DNA of 64,000 nt from Dryas octopetala (lineage: Eukaryota; Streptophyta; Magnoliopsida; Rosales; Rosaceae): the NCBI GenBank assembly GCA_963921425.1, contig OY992838.1, positions 3,596,001-3,660,000 of the forward strand, written 5' to 3'. The stretch's first letter is position 1. Each line of letters starts with the position of its first letter. Positions 1 through 12,889 of this stretch are shown in pieces. The position numbers and the translations under genes are program-made. The notes beneath the pieces were generated by a model that ran no database searches, had not been told where the DNA came from, and worked only from the letters and a program-made list of their open reading frames with translations.

Positions 1-81
1 GTTTTTATTCTACTACTGCAACTTTCTTTATAGAAAAAGGTAGAAAAAGGAATGTCTTTTAACAGTAGTAACTGCCTGCAG

Positions 82-3000
82 AATTTCTGTATCAAATGGG
101 AGGTGGGAGAAGTTAGAAGGAAAATTCTCACTGTTAACAATACCTGATCGGGTTGTATTTTATTTGGAAGGGCCTTCTCAGGGAGTTGACCTTCTTATAA
201 AATCAGTAGTAATCTCTTGTTCCAGTCCAAATGAATGCCAGGTACTTCTACTTCTGAGCCTTTTTCTTGTTCCCTCTGAAAGACTTTGGTCTAGTGTATA
301 TGGAATCATTATAAAGAGTAGCAATTAAGTGTAGATATATGCAAGAAGTTTGCAACCCCTGCTATCTTGTTTTATTCATAAGCAAGAGGGCTTTTCTTCT
401 TTGCCTCCCCTAATATGTAGTTTCTGTAATTTATTGCTGATTGATTTTGGAATTTATATCTTTTATTATATTTTGAAAGGGTGGAAGCAGAGGACGTGTG
501 AATGATGGAGATGAGAATATAATTCTAAACCCAAAATTTGACGATGGCTTGAATAATTGGTCTGGAAGAGGCTGCAAAATTGTACTGCATGATTCGATGG
601 GAGATGGGAAAATCGTCCCTCTAACTGGAAAGGTTTTTGCATCTGCAACAGAACGCACGCAGAGCTGGAATGGCATCCAGCAGGATATCACTGGAAGGGT
701 GCAGCGAAAGCTAGCCTATGAGGCTACTGCTGTTGTTCGGATATTTGGAAACAATGTCACTAGTTCTGATGTACGGGCTACCTTATGGGTCCAATCACCA
801 AATCTCCGTGAAGAGTATATTGGCATTGCTAAGTAATTTTCTTTCTCTACTCTTTTTGATCAAATTCTGATATTTCTTCAATAAAAATTTTATCCTTCTT
901 ATTATGTTAATTTGCACCATCTCCCTATCTAAAATGCCTTATTGGAAGTTGGTTTGCTCTAAAGTGTGAAGACAACAGACAAGAATTGGGCACAGTTGCA
1001 GGGGAAGTTCCTTTTAAATGGTTCCCCATCAAAAGTAGTCGTTTATTTAGAAGGTCCACCCGCTGGAACTGATATTCTTGTCAACAGTTTCGTTGTCAAG
1101 CATGCAGAGAAGGTTCCTCCTTCACCGCCACCAGTTATTGAGGTTGGTTGAATAAGTGATTTTCTTTTGTCTAATATTCCCTAAGCATGTTTTCTTGGAG
1201 CTGGATATGTAGTAATGCAAGCATTAAAATATAGGCTTTTCTTTTTGTAGAATCCAGCCTTTGGACTAAATATAATTGAGAACAGCAACCTAAGTAATGG
1301 CACCAATGGGTGGTTTCCGCTTGGTAATTGTACTTTGAGTGTCGGAACTGGTTCCCCACATATACTTCCTCCAATGGCAAGAGACACCCTTGGACCTCAT
1401 GAACCTTTAAGTGGTCGCTACATCCTAGTATCCAAGCGCACACAGACTTGGATGGGTCCTGCTCAGATGATCGGCGACAAATTGAAGCTCTTTTTGACAT
1501 ATCAAGTATCTGCTTGGGTTCGGATTGGTCCTGGAGCAACTGGTCCACAAAATGTGAACATTGCACTTGGTGTGGACAATCAGTGGGTGAATGGAGGGCA
1601 AGTTGAAGCGGGTGACAACAGATGGCACGAAATTGGTGGTTCCTTTAGAATTGAGAAGCAACCATCAAAAGTTATGGTTTATATCCAAGGTCCTGCTCCA
1701 GGTGTAGACTTAATGGTTGCTGGACTTCAGATATTCCCCGTTGACAGACAAGCTAGATTTAGATATTTGAAGAAGCAGACTGAAAAGGTAAATGGGGTGT
1801 TCTCTCATTTTTTCTTTTTGTCAGCATCATTTAAGTATTGTCAGTATAACATAATTACAAGATCATGAAACTTGTCTAACTGAGAATTGCCTCAATTAGA
1901 GCCTAAGTATATAGACAATTTGAATTAGCTTTTCCCTAATGTGTTCTGATTTGGAGTATCTCTCATTTGTTGCCACACAGATCCGTAAGCGTGATGTTAT
2001 CCTGAAATTGTCAGGATTGGACTCAAGCAGCCCATTTGGCAGCTTTCTGAACGTTAAACAATTGCAAAACAGTTTTCCATTTGGGACATGCATAAGCAGA
2101 ACAAACATTGACAATGAAGATTTTGTCAATTTTTTTGTTAAAAACTTCAACTGGGCTGTATTTGGAAATGAATTGAAGTGGTATTGGACTGAACCTCAAA
2201 AAGGAAATTTCAATTACAAGGATGCTGATGCCTTGTTGGACTTGTGTAAGAGTCACAACATAGAAACTCGAGGTCACTGTATCTTCTGGGAAGTTGTGGA
2301 CACTGTCCAGCAATGGATCCAACAATTGAGCCAAAATGACTTGGCAACTGCTGTCCAAAATCGATTAACAGATCTTCTCACCCGGTACAAAGGGAAGTTC
2401 AGACACTATGATGTCAATAATGAGATGCTGCATGGCTCATTCTATCAAGGCAGATTGGGTAAAGATATCAGAGCCAACATGTTCAAGACTGCAAACCAGT
2501 TGGATCCATCTGCCATCCTATTTGTGAATGATTATCATGTTGAGGATGGATGTGATACCAGATCATCACCAGAAAAATACATTGAACAAATTCTTGATTT
2601 GCAACTACAAGGTGCGCCTGTGGGCGGAATTGGAATCCAAGGACATATAGATAGTCCAGTGGGGCCAATTGTTTGTTCTGCTCTTGACAAATTGGGTATT
2701 CTTGGCCTTCCAATCTGGTTTACAGAGCTTGATGTGTCATCCAGCAACGAATATGTTAGAGCGGACGATTTGGAAGTGATGCTTCGGGAAGGTTTTGCCA
2801 ATCCTGCAGTGGAAGGCATAATGCTGTGGGGATTCTGGGAGTTGTTCATGAGTCGGGACAATTCACATCTAGTGAATGCAGAAGGTGATGTCAACGAAGC
2901 TGGAAAACGTTACTTGGCTCTCAAACAAGAGTGGCTGTCTCATGCTCATGGTCATATTGATGAACAGGGAGAGTTCAGGTTTAGAGGCTTCCAAGGAACA

Positions 3001-3096
3001 TACAGTATAGAAATTGTTAGTGGCTCAAAGAAACTTCTAAAGACATTTGTTGTTGACAAGGGCGAGTCCCCGCAGGAGGTGTCCATTGCTCTATAG
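82..3096 (+). CDS. XYN1: Endo-1,4-beta-xylanase, CBM22 modules plus GH10 domain (5' partial)
   Basis: Visible exons, joined in frame: 82-241, 480-832, 965-1142, 1251-1787, 1981-3096 (stop TAG); earlier exons lie upstream of the window. The first exon encodes the end of one CBM22 carbohydrate-binding module (WEKLEGKFSL...YLEGPSQGVDLL). Exons 2-3 hold a second CBM22 (start NIILNPKFDDG, end YLEGPPAGTDILV), and exon 4 a third (NIIENSNL...YIQGPAPGVDLMV). The last exon is the glycoside hydrolase family 10 catalytic domain. Its likely acid/base Glu is in DVNNEM (codon 2422-2424) and its nucleophile Glu in WFTELD (codon 2725-2727); both are intact. By family knowledge it cleaves the xylan backbone in the apoplast and acts in secondary-wall remodelling, as Arabidopsis AtXYN1 does. 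The signal peptide would be in the missing exons. The ortholog name is assigned by resemblance and could be a paralog. Confidence 0.93.
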
Positions 3097-3848
3097 GTTT
3101 GCTGCTTAACACAATAAAGATGTCATTGTTTTCATATCTTATATGTTGTCAAATTTGTGTTGCATTGTTGTCACGGTTGTACACAGAAAAAATGTTCCAT
3201 ATGTATGGGTTGTTTGCATGTTGGTTGTAATTGTGGGGCAAAGAAATAAGATATGATATTGTTATTTCTTGGTTGTGATTGTGAGCTCTTTTGTTTCTTT
3301 TGCTAGACCTTACAAATTTCAGAATTGTACTGAAATATATAGGAATCTAGCAGGCACAGAACAAAGGAACAAACAAAGTAGGCTTATATGGGTTGGACCA
3401 ACAAAGACAACAGCTTTTGCTAGACAAAACCCATTTTGTTAAGCCCATTGGGTCTCATTCAAGTGTATGCTCTCCATAACAAAACCCATTACAGGCCTTA
3501 TCAGTTGGGCCAATCTTTTAGGTCAAATAAAAGCCCATTAAGCCCGTGAAGGTCCTGTTTAGGCTTCTTCCACATTGACTGCAGGGAATAAAGCGTGACA
3601 TCAACATCAAACGAACTACCTTAAGCATACCACATATATATACATATTATAGTTTTGTAACAATCACTTGGAATTTGGGAACCCCAAATTATTCATCCTC
3701 TTGAAGAAGGGCCCAAACTCAAAATACCTTTACCAAAGGAATGGCCCACAAGCCATCACATCCATCTGATAGACCCCCCACCATCTACTACTAGTACTAG
3801 TACTACTACTACTAGGAGTCTACGAGACTATGACAAATACTAGTTGGA

Positions 3849-3892
<44 letters not shown>

Positions 3893-5795
3893 GTGTTACT
3901 ATGATTATGATGATGATAGGACCCAAACACAGTCAAATCCCTGTCTCTAAATACCTGGTTCCAGTGGATCCCACACCCCACATGGGTGCATAGTAAGGCT
4001 AGCCCGTGGTGCACATTAGCCGGCCCTCCCTCCTCTTCTTTTTTATATGTAATATATTTGTGATTAGAGAGTTTTGAGATATGATATGGTTGTCAGCATC
4101 AGGCATCAGGCATCAGCAGCAGCAGCAGCAGAGTTAACGTTTGATATGATGGGGTGTTGGCTCTGCTGGGTGGGTCGCAGACGTATCAGAAAGTTTAAAA
4201 ACAAAATAAATTAATTAAAATTTAATAAAAGAATTGAGGAAGGAATGGTGTGGGAAGAGAAGGAAGTGGGGGCGAGTGGCAGAGAGAGAGTTATGATGTG
4301 TAGTGGCAGTGGCAGCGCAGGAGTACTGCATTGGGAAACAGCTCCCGCGCTGTTTTCGCGCGCCCTCCCCCAAACGGTGTCGTTTGTGGGACCCTCCCAC
4401 ACGCTCTCAGTGAACCTCCTGTCTGTCATTAACCAACACCCCCCACTCACACTCACAGTCTCACACATTTATTATTTACTATTTTCAATTTTGATTAAAT
4501 AATTAGATAAATTCTACAGTCATTGTCCTTTTTTTTTTTTTTAATCAAATCCACAGTCATTTTACTGTGTGTTAACTTTCTGTTCAGTCTGATGGGTCCT
4601 GTGAAGTGAACTACTCATACCCTAAACCCTATGTTATATAGGCCCTAGAAAAATAAAAATCCTCCTGGGTCTTTAGTCCTTACCCTTTATATATAGCTCT
4701 ACTGTTTATTGTCTTGTCCATCTGCTGCTGCCCTGCATATCTAGTAACTTATTTCTAATTATTTTTAAAAGAAAAATAGTGCTATTGCCTATTAGTCAAC
4801 ATGAACTTGAAAACAAGAAGGAAAAAAAAAAAAAAAACCAAAAATTCTGTCATATATACAAATCAATTTTGAACGCTATTTGTAACTCTTGACAAGTTCA
4901 CACTTTTTAATTATTACATTTTTGTTATCTCTAGCATATTTTGACCAACTCAGAAACATTAACTTTAAAGCATACAATTGGGGATGTCTACTGGCCAGAG
5001 TATATATAGATTATAGAGTGTGTAGTGTGAAGAAAGTCATTGAACCTAGACAGTAGACACACATAGTATCTTATGAAGGATCATATGCGATGACTTTAGT
5101 TGAGCAACGTACATTGATAACAATTTCCAAAGATTTCAAAGGAAATTTAAGCTGATCATGCATATTTCTTCCATTGCCTATTTCTGTTTTTGCTCTGAAT
5201 TTTAATTTAAAACTAACTAGAAATGCATATACATATGTGAGAATGATATATATATATATATGTATAGAAATGATATATCTTCTTCTATGAGAATGATTTT
5301 GGTCTCACTGACAAGTGACCTCAGTGACAGGTGACAATTAAGTTTAACCAAATAGTTTAGCAAAGCATTCTATTAGTCAAAATGAGTTGACAAATACCAC
5401 AAGACACAAAATGATTTGGTTAAGCGGCTTAATCAGAGAATTTAAAGAAGGGACACACATAACACAGTGTTCTCGTGTAAGAGTTCAGTACTTATACGGT
5501 GATGCATGGACATCATTTACTACTGATTAATTATATTCTTCAATTTTAATCCCAATAGTTTATCTGAAAATGTTAGGGTTTTTTTGTTTAGGTGCAGTCA
5601 AAAGCTGCTTTAAGAACTCGAACAAAGCGCGCTTAAGAGGTCCACGGTCCACCTACACGCAGTATTAACTAGTTTTTTTTACACCTCCACGTGGCATACA
5701 TGCAAGTGGGTTTACTAAAAATCATGAACAGGTGGGTCGCCAACTCGCCATAGAATAAATTAAGATGTGTCTCGCTTCTATAGTAGTAAATTACC
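3097..5795. other. Gene-poor interval: xylanase 3' UTR and intergenic DNA
   Basis: The first few hundred bases should contain the xylanase 3' UTR (AATAAA at 3112-3117, shortly after the stop). The rest is AT-rich intergenic DNA with a TC microsatellite, a short CAT/CAG run near 4100-4131, homopolymer tracts and no reading frame with recognisable protein features. Several GGCCCA/TGGGCC-like motifs occur at 3400-3560, but no gene follows them. Confidence 0.6.
3851..3889. repeat. (TC)n microsatellite
   Basis: An uninterrupted run of about 19 TC dinucleotides, typical of plant intergenic DNA and likely length-polymorphic. Confidence 0.97.
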
Positions 5796-6713
5796 GAGAT
5801 GACTGTTATTTACACACCTTTTTTTTTCTTTTTACACACTCTTTTATAAAAAAAAATCAAAAATCAAAGAAAATGACACATCTCTCATTCTCACACCCAA
5901 AAACCAACTCCATTTTTTCTCTTTTGCACACCCCATCAACAGACCAAAAAAAAAACACACACCCAGCCACACACACCCCCCTTGAACTCCCTCACCCGAC
6001 CACACCCACCCACGCAGCCCTCCCTCCACCAATCCCCAGCCCCGTCGCACCCTCCTTCCAATCCCGACCCACCCACCCTCCCTCCAACCCCGACCCACCC
6101 ACCCAACCCCCTCTCTCCCTCACCCGATCACCACAAGTAGCACCCGACCTCACCCCAACCTCCTCCTCTTCTCTCCTCCGTCCCTCCTTTTCTCTCTCTG
6201 ATTTCTCCTTCGTTCGGTACTGGTTTGCCGAAAATTTGAGTGTCCTACGGCATTCGACATATATCCGCCGAACCTAGAGGGAGGTGGGCCAGGTGGGTCG
6301 AGGCTAGAGGGAGCTAGGGTGCGACAAAGTTGGGTGGGAGGGGGTGCGATGGGGCCGAGGCTGGGGCTGGGTGGAGGGGAAGAAGGTGGGCTGGGTCGGG
6401 GCTGGAATGAGGGTGCGACGGGGTCGGGGCTTGGTGGAGGGGAGGGAGGAGGTCGAGTTGGGTGGAGGGGAAGGAGGTGGGCTGGGTCGGGGCTGGAGGG
6501 AGGGTGTGACGGGGCTGGGGCTTGGTGGAGGGGAGGGAGGAGGTCGGGTGTGTTATTTTTTTTTGAGGGGTGTGTTTTTTTTTTTTTTTTTTGGTCTGAG
6601 AGTAAGGGGTGTGTTGGGTGAGGGGTGAGTGTGTGTTTTCCTTTGATTTTTAATTTTTTTTTTTACAAAAGAGTGCAAAAAAAAAAAAAAAAAGTGTGCA
6701 AATAGCAGCCCTC
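5796..6713. mobile_element. Foldback / long inverted-repeat element
   Basis: The two halves are imperfect reverse complements over about 0.9 kb. The left end reads GAGATGACTGTTATTTACAC; the reverse complement of the right end reads GAGGGCTGCTATTTGCACAC. Matching inner blocks include a poly-T run, CACTCTTTTRTAAAAA, AAAAATCAAAG and then strongly C-rich (left) against G-rich (right) sequence that meets near 6270. The right arm also carries an approximately 90-bp direct duplication (around 6399-6488 against 6489-6560). I see no transposase and no clear target-site duplication. Long proline-rich or glycine-rich open frames here are translations of the arms, not genes. It is most likely a non-autonomous foldback or MITE-type element. 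Confidence 0.8.
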
Positions 6714-8956
6714 ATTGCTAATCATTCTTATTATGCATATTTAAATTTAAGGTAATTTCAATGGCCAAAAAAAAAAAATTTAAGGTAATTTAAGTAAGCT
6801 TTAATGTGACTCAGATTCTCCTGGTTGTTGGAGTGGGCTGATAGCAAGCACAATAATTATGATTATGATCATGAACATTCAAAGTGCACAAAGAAAGCAG
6901 ATTCTGTCTGGGTTACGTAATTTTATAATATACATGTGAAAGCAGATTCTGTCCTGTTATCCTTTAATTAATAATTGGAGATAATGGTTGTTAGAGATTT
7001 TAAACAAATAAGCTAATGAAATCACAATTTTGAAATTATTTATTATCTTTACTATATAAAGTCATAAAAAGAATTTGGTATTATAGATTTTACAAAAAAT
7101 GAGATAAATTAAATTACCTTTCATTCAACAAATAATTTCATAAAAAAAAACTAATAAATAAAGGCATAATTGTAAAATACAACCATTAAAAAAAAAAAAA
7201 ACAGCCCACTATCTTAAAATATGGAGATATCAAATAGTTGTTAAAACTTGAAAAGTATAAAATATTAATTGATACGTACATATATAGTGGGCGTTATTAA
7301 TTGACACAATAAAAATACCAATTGACAAGCACATAGCACATGAGAGGCTAGTTATTACTTTTTTAATGTAATAGTTATTTATATAAATAAAGGGAAGGTC
7401 AATTAAAAATGCTTGTTAAGAAGTTAGTGTTATATACTTATATATACAAAATTTAACCGTAGAAAACTTAAAACTTTTAGAAAATTAATTAAAAATGTGT
7501 AAATTTCAAGCTAGCTAACAATCAGGAGATTCAATACCAATCAGTGGTAGAATGCAAGACACTGCAATTAGTTGATTCCTTCCATGCATAAAGACAGAGA
7601 GAAACGTGATACCTTTATTTATTAAAGTATTTGTGTTTACGCTAATATTGGTTTTCTAGACCCATCAAATCTGACTCTTAAAGCTTAAATTAGACATATA
7701 ATACCTCTTATTCCTTTAATTAGTCAATTCTTAGTGCTCATCACTGTACGATTGAAACATCCATCTTCTCACTTATTAAAAAAAAGGACCTTTTATTGAC
7801 TCGATTAAGTTGCTACCTATCAACCCTTCAACCACCTCTTTACTTTTGTAATTAGACACAAAAGTGGAATATTTTACCTTGCTAATAAAGCAAATGATAA
7901 TCGTCATCACTAATGATTTTGTTAATTAATTAAACACATTATGCTAAGAATCTGAGTGGGGGTTAATGGATCGACCAATTAATAATCCTAAATTAATTGA
8001 TCTTGCAAACCGAAGTTGTACATGGACAATATGGTTCCACGTATAGCCTGTTAATCTGGAATCACAACCAAAACATTATCTCTTTGGATGCTTTTGATTA
8101 AGTTTGATTGGTTGCTTAAGCAAGTATTAAAGTATATTATCTAGCTAGTGCATGTGTGTGAAATATTTATAATCATGTCCCACAGGACCAACACTTTCCT
8201 TCACGTTCTTTGTTTCTGCCTCATACGTATCAAATTAGTATGTAGGGTTATTAAAAAATATTATTCCAGCGACTACTAATGAATTGAAAATTATATGTCC
8301 ACCAAAAGTCTAGTTATTTAATTTTTAGAAATGTAAAATGGGTCATGCCATCCTTTATATAATTATATTAGACTTAAACGTATCTCCTATTCTGTCCTAT
8401 TTAGTTGTGCTACATTAAGCCTAATTAACATGAACACTTTTGTGCTTGTATCAATTTTTCTTTTGTTCAGATTATGCTTGTATCAGTATGGTTATTGGTT
8501 TAGTTATAGATTTTTTTTTTTAATATATCTTAGTTTGCTAAGAAGGTTTCAAATTTGAATAACCATTTTCAGAAAGAAAAGAATTATAAACAATATTGCA
8601 AAATTATGCGAGATTTGTAATTCTTCCAGGTATGAGCAATATTTAATCACTTCACATTTAATGTCAGCATTTGATATTATTATATATTTTAATATCATTT
8701 TGATTGGTTTAGTCTTCAGAATTCGATATTATGAGAGCAAAGTATTAATATCATCTACAGAATATGTTTTGCTCCCCGTATTAAAAGTAGTGTTCTTTGT
8801 TATAATAAATTTTTTTTTGAGACCCATATTAAAATTGTATTTGTCTCCTTACATGTAAAATGACATTTATTTAATTTTTTGTTCTTAATTATAAATTGAT
8901 TTACAATGAGAGACTGATTAATGATTATTAGATGAAAAGGTAAAAAATAAATAAAA
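6714..8956. other. AT-rich intergenic DNA, no gene seen
   Basis: No supported open reading frame, RNA gene or clear repeat structure. The interval is rich in A/T homopolymers and TATA-like strings. Confidence 0.6.
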
Positions 8957-9322
8957 GGGTTAAATACAAAAATGGTCCACAAACTTTACAATGAGTCTCA
9001 ATTTAATCCACTAACTATAAAAAGTGTCAATTTGATCCACAAATTTTTTAAGTTGTACCAAAGCAGTACAAACGCTAATTTTTATCAGAAAATTAACGAA
9101 ATTTGTCACATAAAAATGTGATGAACGGACGAAAATGCCTCTGAAAATGTGGTCACTTGTTGTGCACATGACCAGTTTTCGTTAAATTTTTCGATGAAAG
9201 TTAACGTTTGTACTGTTTTGATACAACTTACAAAGTTCGTGGACCAAATTGACACTTTTTATAGATAGTGAACCAAATTGAGATTCACTATAAAGTTCGT
9301 GAACCATTTTTATATTTAACAC
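8957..9322. mobile_element. Mutator-like MITE with 9-bp target duplication
   Basis: A 366-bp non-coding element made of long imperfect terminal inverted repeats. The left end starts GGGTTAAATACAAAAATGG; the reverse complement of the right end starts GTGTTAAATATAAAAATGG, and pairing continues for over 100 bp through the motif AAAAAGTGTCAATTTG. It is flanked by perfect 9-bp direct repeats TAAATAAAA (8948-8956 and 9323-9331). A 9-bp duplication with long TIRs is typical of Mutator-like (MULE) derived MITEs. No coding capacity. Confidence 0.88.
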
Positions 9323-12300
9323 TAAATAAAAAGAACTCTGCGTTTCAGCTTTTGATTGACTTAAACGACTGTTACCGACCGAACCCAAACATTTTTCATG
9401 CATTAAAAATTTAAACATATGCAATATTATTTTAAAGAATGAAAGGGTTTTGTGATTTTTTATATTGGTGTGTTGAGCAAAGTTGTGAGTGAGTTGACAG
9501 GAACAGCTCATTCATATGATGATGGAGAAGATGGTGATGTGATGGGCAAAAAGAGAAGCACCAATAATAGACAGGTGAACTGTGACTGTGACCCCAATCT
9601 AATCAACCCCATGGTGCATCTATTGGTGTTGGGACCAGAACTTGCCACGACACTGTGCTGATCGATTCGACACCATTAATCAATTAATTAGTAAAGACCT
9701 CTAGTACTACTACTATATATACTACTATATACATGCATGTAATTCATTAATTACTCATGTCACATGTCTCATGTAAAATTTAAATAAAAAACAAAATATA
9801 TATCATAAACATGTACGTTGTGATTGTCAAGTGTGATTTACATTACATATATTATATATATATATCTAATTATGTAAAAGCATAAGGCCTGAGTGAATGT
9901 GATGCAAGTAGAGAAATAGTGTTAGTGTGCATGGGGAAGAGGCGAAGAGAGCAGTGTGAGTGCAGAGTGTGAGTGACAAGTGAAGAAATGTCCAATCCAA
10001 TCCAATCCCACCACCTCTCAGAAGTCTGGAGATGGAGAAAGGGGTTAAAAAGAAAAGGAAAAAAAAAAAACAAAGCTTTGACAATATGGCCCCCACGGCT
10101 AGTAGTATTGTAGTACTAGTACTAATAGCGCGAGACTCCCGGGGGGATTGTTACGTTATAAAGAAAGCCCTGATCTGGCCCACTACTGGCCCACTGGGGA
10201 CTCTCTCTAATTCATTCTCTGGGGGCGTGCGTCGTGCGGGTGAGAGACCCTGAGATTCAGGTGGTCGTCGCCGCCAGCTATATCTGGTACTGGTAGCAAC
10301 TAGCAAGCCCAACCAAACGACGCCGTACCCACACCCAAACCATCTCATTAATATAACGACGTGTCATTCACAGTTAAAGTTAATCGGTCTTTCTTTCTAC
10401 GACTATTTTCGCTGCGTCGCATATTGAGTCATACATTTATTGTTCAGACACGTGGTTTTCCTGCATTACATACATTGCATACATTACACAAACACAAACA
10501 CAAGAATAAGAGCTCTCAGTCTCAGGTAGGTCCCTTTCACTGTTGACCGTTGAAATTACGTACTCCTCTCTCTGTATATTTCTAACATACGTACGGATCT
10601 TATCTGGCCTCTGTATTTTTTAGTACCTGATTAGTCTCTCTAAGAAGAGAACATTCATGTGGCCAAAAAAATAAAAAGAAGAGGACATTCACAATGCCAT
10701 GTCATACATTTATACTCAAACATGGAAAATTTATATTTTAGAGAAAGAAAAGTAAATCCACCAATATTTGAAGATTAAAAGTGTGGTTATATGTGGGTGT
10801 ATGGTAGAAATATAGAGATTGAAAGGGAGGTCCCCCCTTACTATTTATTTATTATTATTCTCAATATTTTATTTGTTATTATGTTTTGTTATATAACTAG
10901 TATTTATCTCTACACAGTTATACATAAAAACAAATTATGTTTATAACACCTATATATCAAATTCATACCATTACTATTAATTAAAAATATGACTTAGTAA
11001 TTAAATTCATTTTATAATTTATATTGATATTATTGATTGAGGAGAAGAAAATGAAAGCAAGCAAAGTAATCCATATTTGAATTGCATGTGCTATGTGTAC
11101 CTGGTCAAATTATAGGTAGTAGGGATGAGTTTTGAGGCATACAAGATACAATAATAGCCGTTGAATTTCAAATAATACTCCTCTTGTTGAATTACTTTAC
11201 ACATCAATAAGGGCCTAATGATACAAAAATAATGGGACAACGTACCCTTAAACTCGAACACACACAAACATAAAAGATTGAACATTAAAGTTTTACCTTC
11301 AAACTTTATATACTCAAAAGAAATATAAATATGACTATGACAAACAAGATTCAAATTATCAAATAATTATTAGATCCCTCTTTATTAGAAAAATTAATTA
11401 TTAACTAGCTATTAGTATTTATCTCATAATGTTGGAGGTACACAGGATAGAGCATCGTCTTATTTTAGTAATGTTTATCCTTTAATTGCGCCTGTCATTA
11501 GTATGCTTTAGGTAATGAGACAAACTGAGAGAACTGTACGTATTCAAGATATGTTCGTTCCTAATTTTCTTTTGTGGGTGCTTGTTGGATCTGAGGAGAG
11601 ATTAATGATTGGAAGTGCAAGATTATAATGGCCGGGGGTATGGGTGAGTCTTCATTTTTTAATCTTTTTAATGAAGAGGGATAAGATGAGCTCAACTAGT
11701 CTATATATTCCTAGTGATAAACTAATAAGTAAATTAAACGAAGATAATTGTAATAAAAGAAATATCTTATTATATATATATTTTTTATAAAGAAACAGGA
11801 ATTTATTGAACTCAAGAAAGGGAAAGCTACAAACTATATACCCGAAAAGAAGGGCAATAAAAACCATATATTCCAGGCGAAACAAAACTAATATTTCATC
11901 TAAATGTATGCATCTAGGAGTTTCTAGGTGCAAACTAAGGTAGTTCAAGGAATTCTACAATTTTACTTTTTGTTGATAAACTTAACACTCAAAGCCCTTC
12001 ATAGGTGGTCTAGTAATAGAGAAACGAGTATGAAATAAGTTGTAAAGTTAATGTCTTAAATTTGAATTCTTATAAGTATCGAAAAATATGAATAAATATG
12101 TTACTCGTGAAATGATTGCATATATCCGAAGTTTATCTTAAAACATTGTATTATTGTTGAATATAGAAACTTTCTTTGTTATAAAAAAGAAAGTGCTTTA
12201 ACACGTGAATAATGCTATAGAAAGGGGAAAAACAAAGAGGTTAGAATAGTGTCCGAATGTTATAAAAACATTCAAGGACAAAGTATGAAGAAAATATTAA

Positions 12301-12889
12301 ATCGAGTTACATAGAAAAGCCAGCAAATAAAAGAGTCAAAAAAATTGAAACGTCCGTGAAACAAAGGTTAAAAATCAACGCTAGATGGAAAGAAAAAAAA
12401 TCAACAAATCCATTGGTTGCCTTATCGCTAGTTTCTCCTAGAAGCTATTCGTCATTGCTTTTAAGCATTTTCGAAATATTTCTTTTTTCTTTCAACAAAA
12501 CAAAAACAAAGTATCTTTCTTCTGCAGCTGCAACAGCCACCTCAACCTCAGGTACCGGAGCCGTTGCCTGTTCCGGCCACGCTACCCCCTTCTCTCACTC
12601 TTCCCCTCATCACCATGTCAATCAATCAATCATCAACACAACAAACCCTTCATCTTCTCCTTAATTATAATTAATTAACATGCCTAGTTCCTTTCTTAGC
12701 TTCACTTCTTGGCCTCCATAATATATCCCATGTATTCATTGCAAATAAATACTAACTAGCTTCCCTTCCTTTTGGTCATGCTTCCAGGGTTTCGGTTTCT
12801 TCTTTTATCCGTTATGGGCTTGTTGGTTTTAGGGTTTTAGGTGTTTAGAACGATCAACCATCTATTTCACTATCTGGGTTTCTTGAGAA
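9323..12889. other. Upstream region and probable 5' leader of the KNOX gene
   Basis: No protein-coding gene is supported in these 3.5 kb. The last few hundred bases before the KNOX start should contain promoter and 5' UTR; there are CT-rich stretches, CAA/CTGCAG-rich sequence near 12530 and several upstream ATGs. Class I KNOX genes commonly depend on large upstream control regions, so conserved non-coding elements may lie here, but none can be identified from sequence alone. A weak tRNA-like (SINE-like) stretch lies near 12000-12080. Confidence 0.5.

Noticed and set aside
4245..4502. 85-residue open frame with several CT and GC rich stretches
   Set aside because: Nothing protein-like in its composition, overlaps a similar frame on the other strand, no homology recognised.
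5765..6277. 170-residue Pro/His/Thr-rich open frame
   Set aside because: It lies in the left arm of the foldback element and its composition is only the translation of CACCC-type low-complexity DNA; the mirror frames of the right arm are Gly-rich for the same reason.
6319..6628. Two overlapping Gly-rich open frames
   Set aside because: Translations of the G-rich right arm of the foldback; no domain, no start context and no splice partners.
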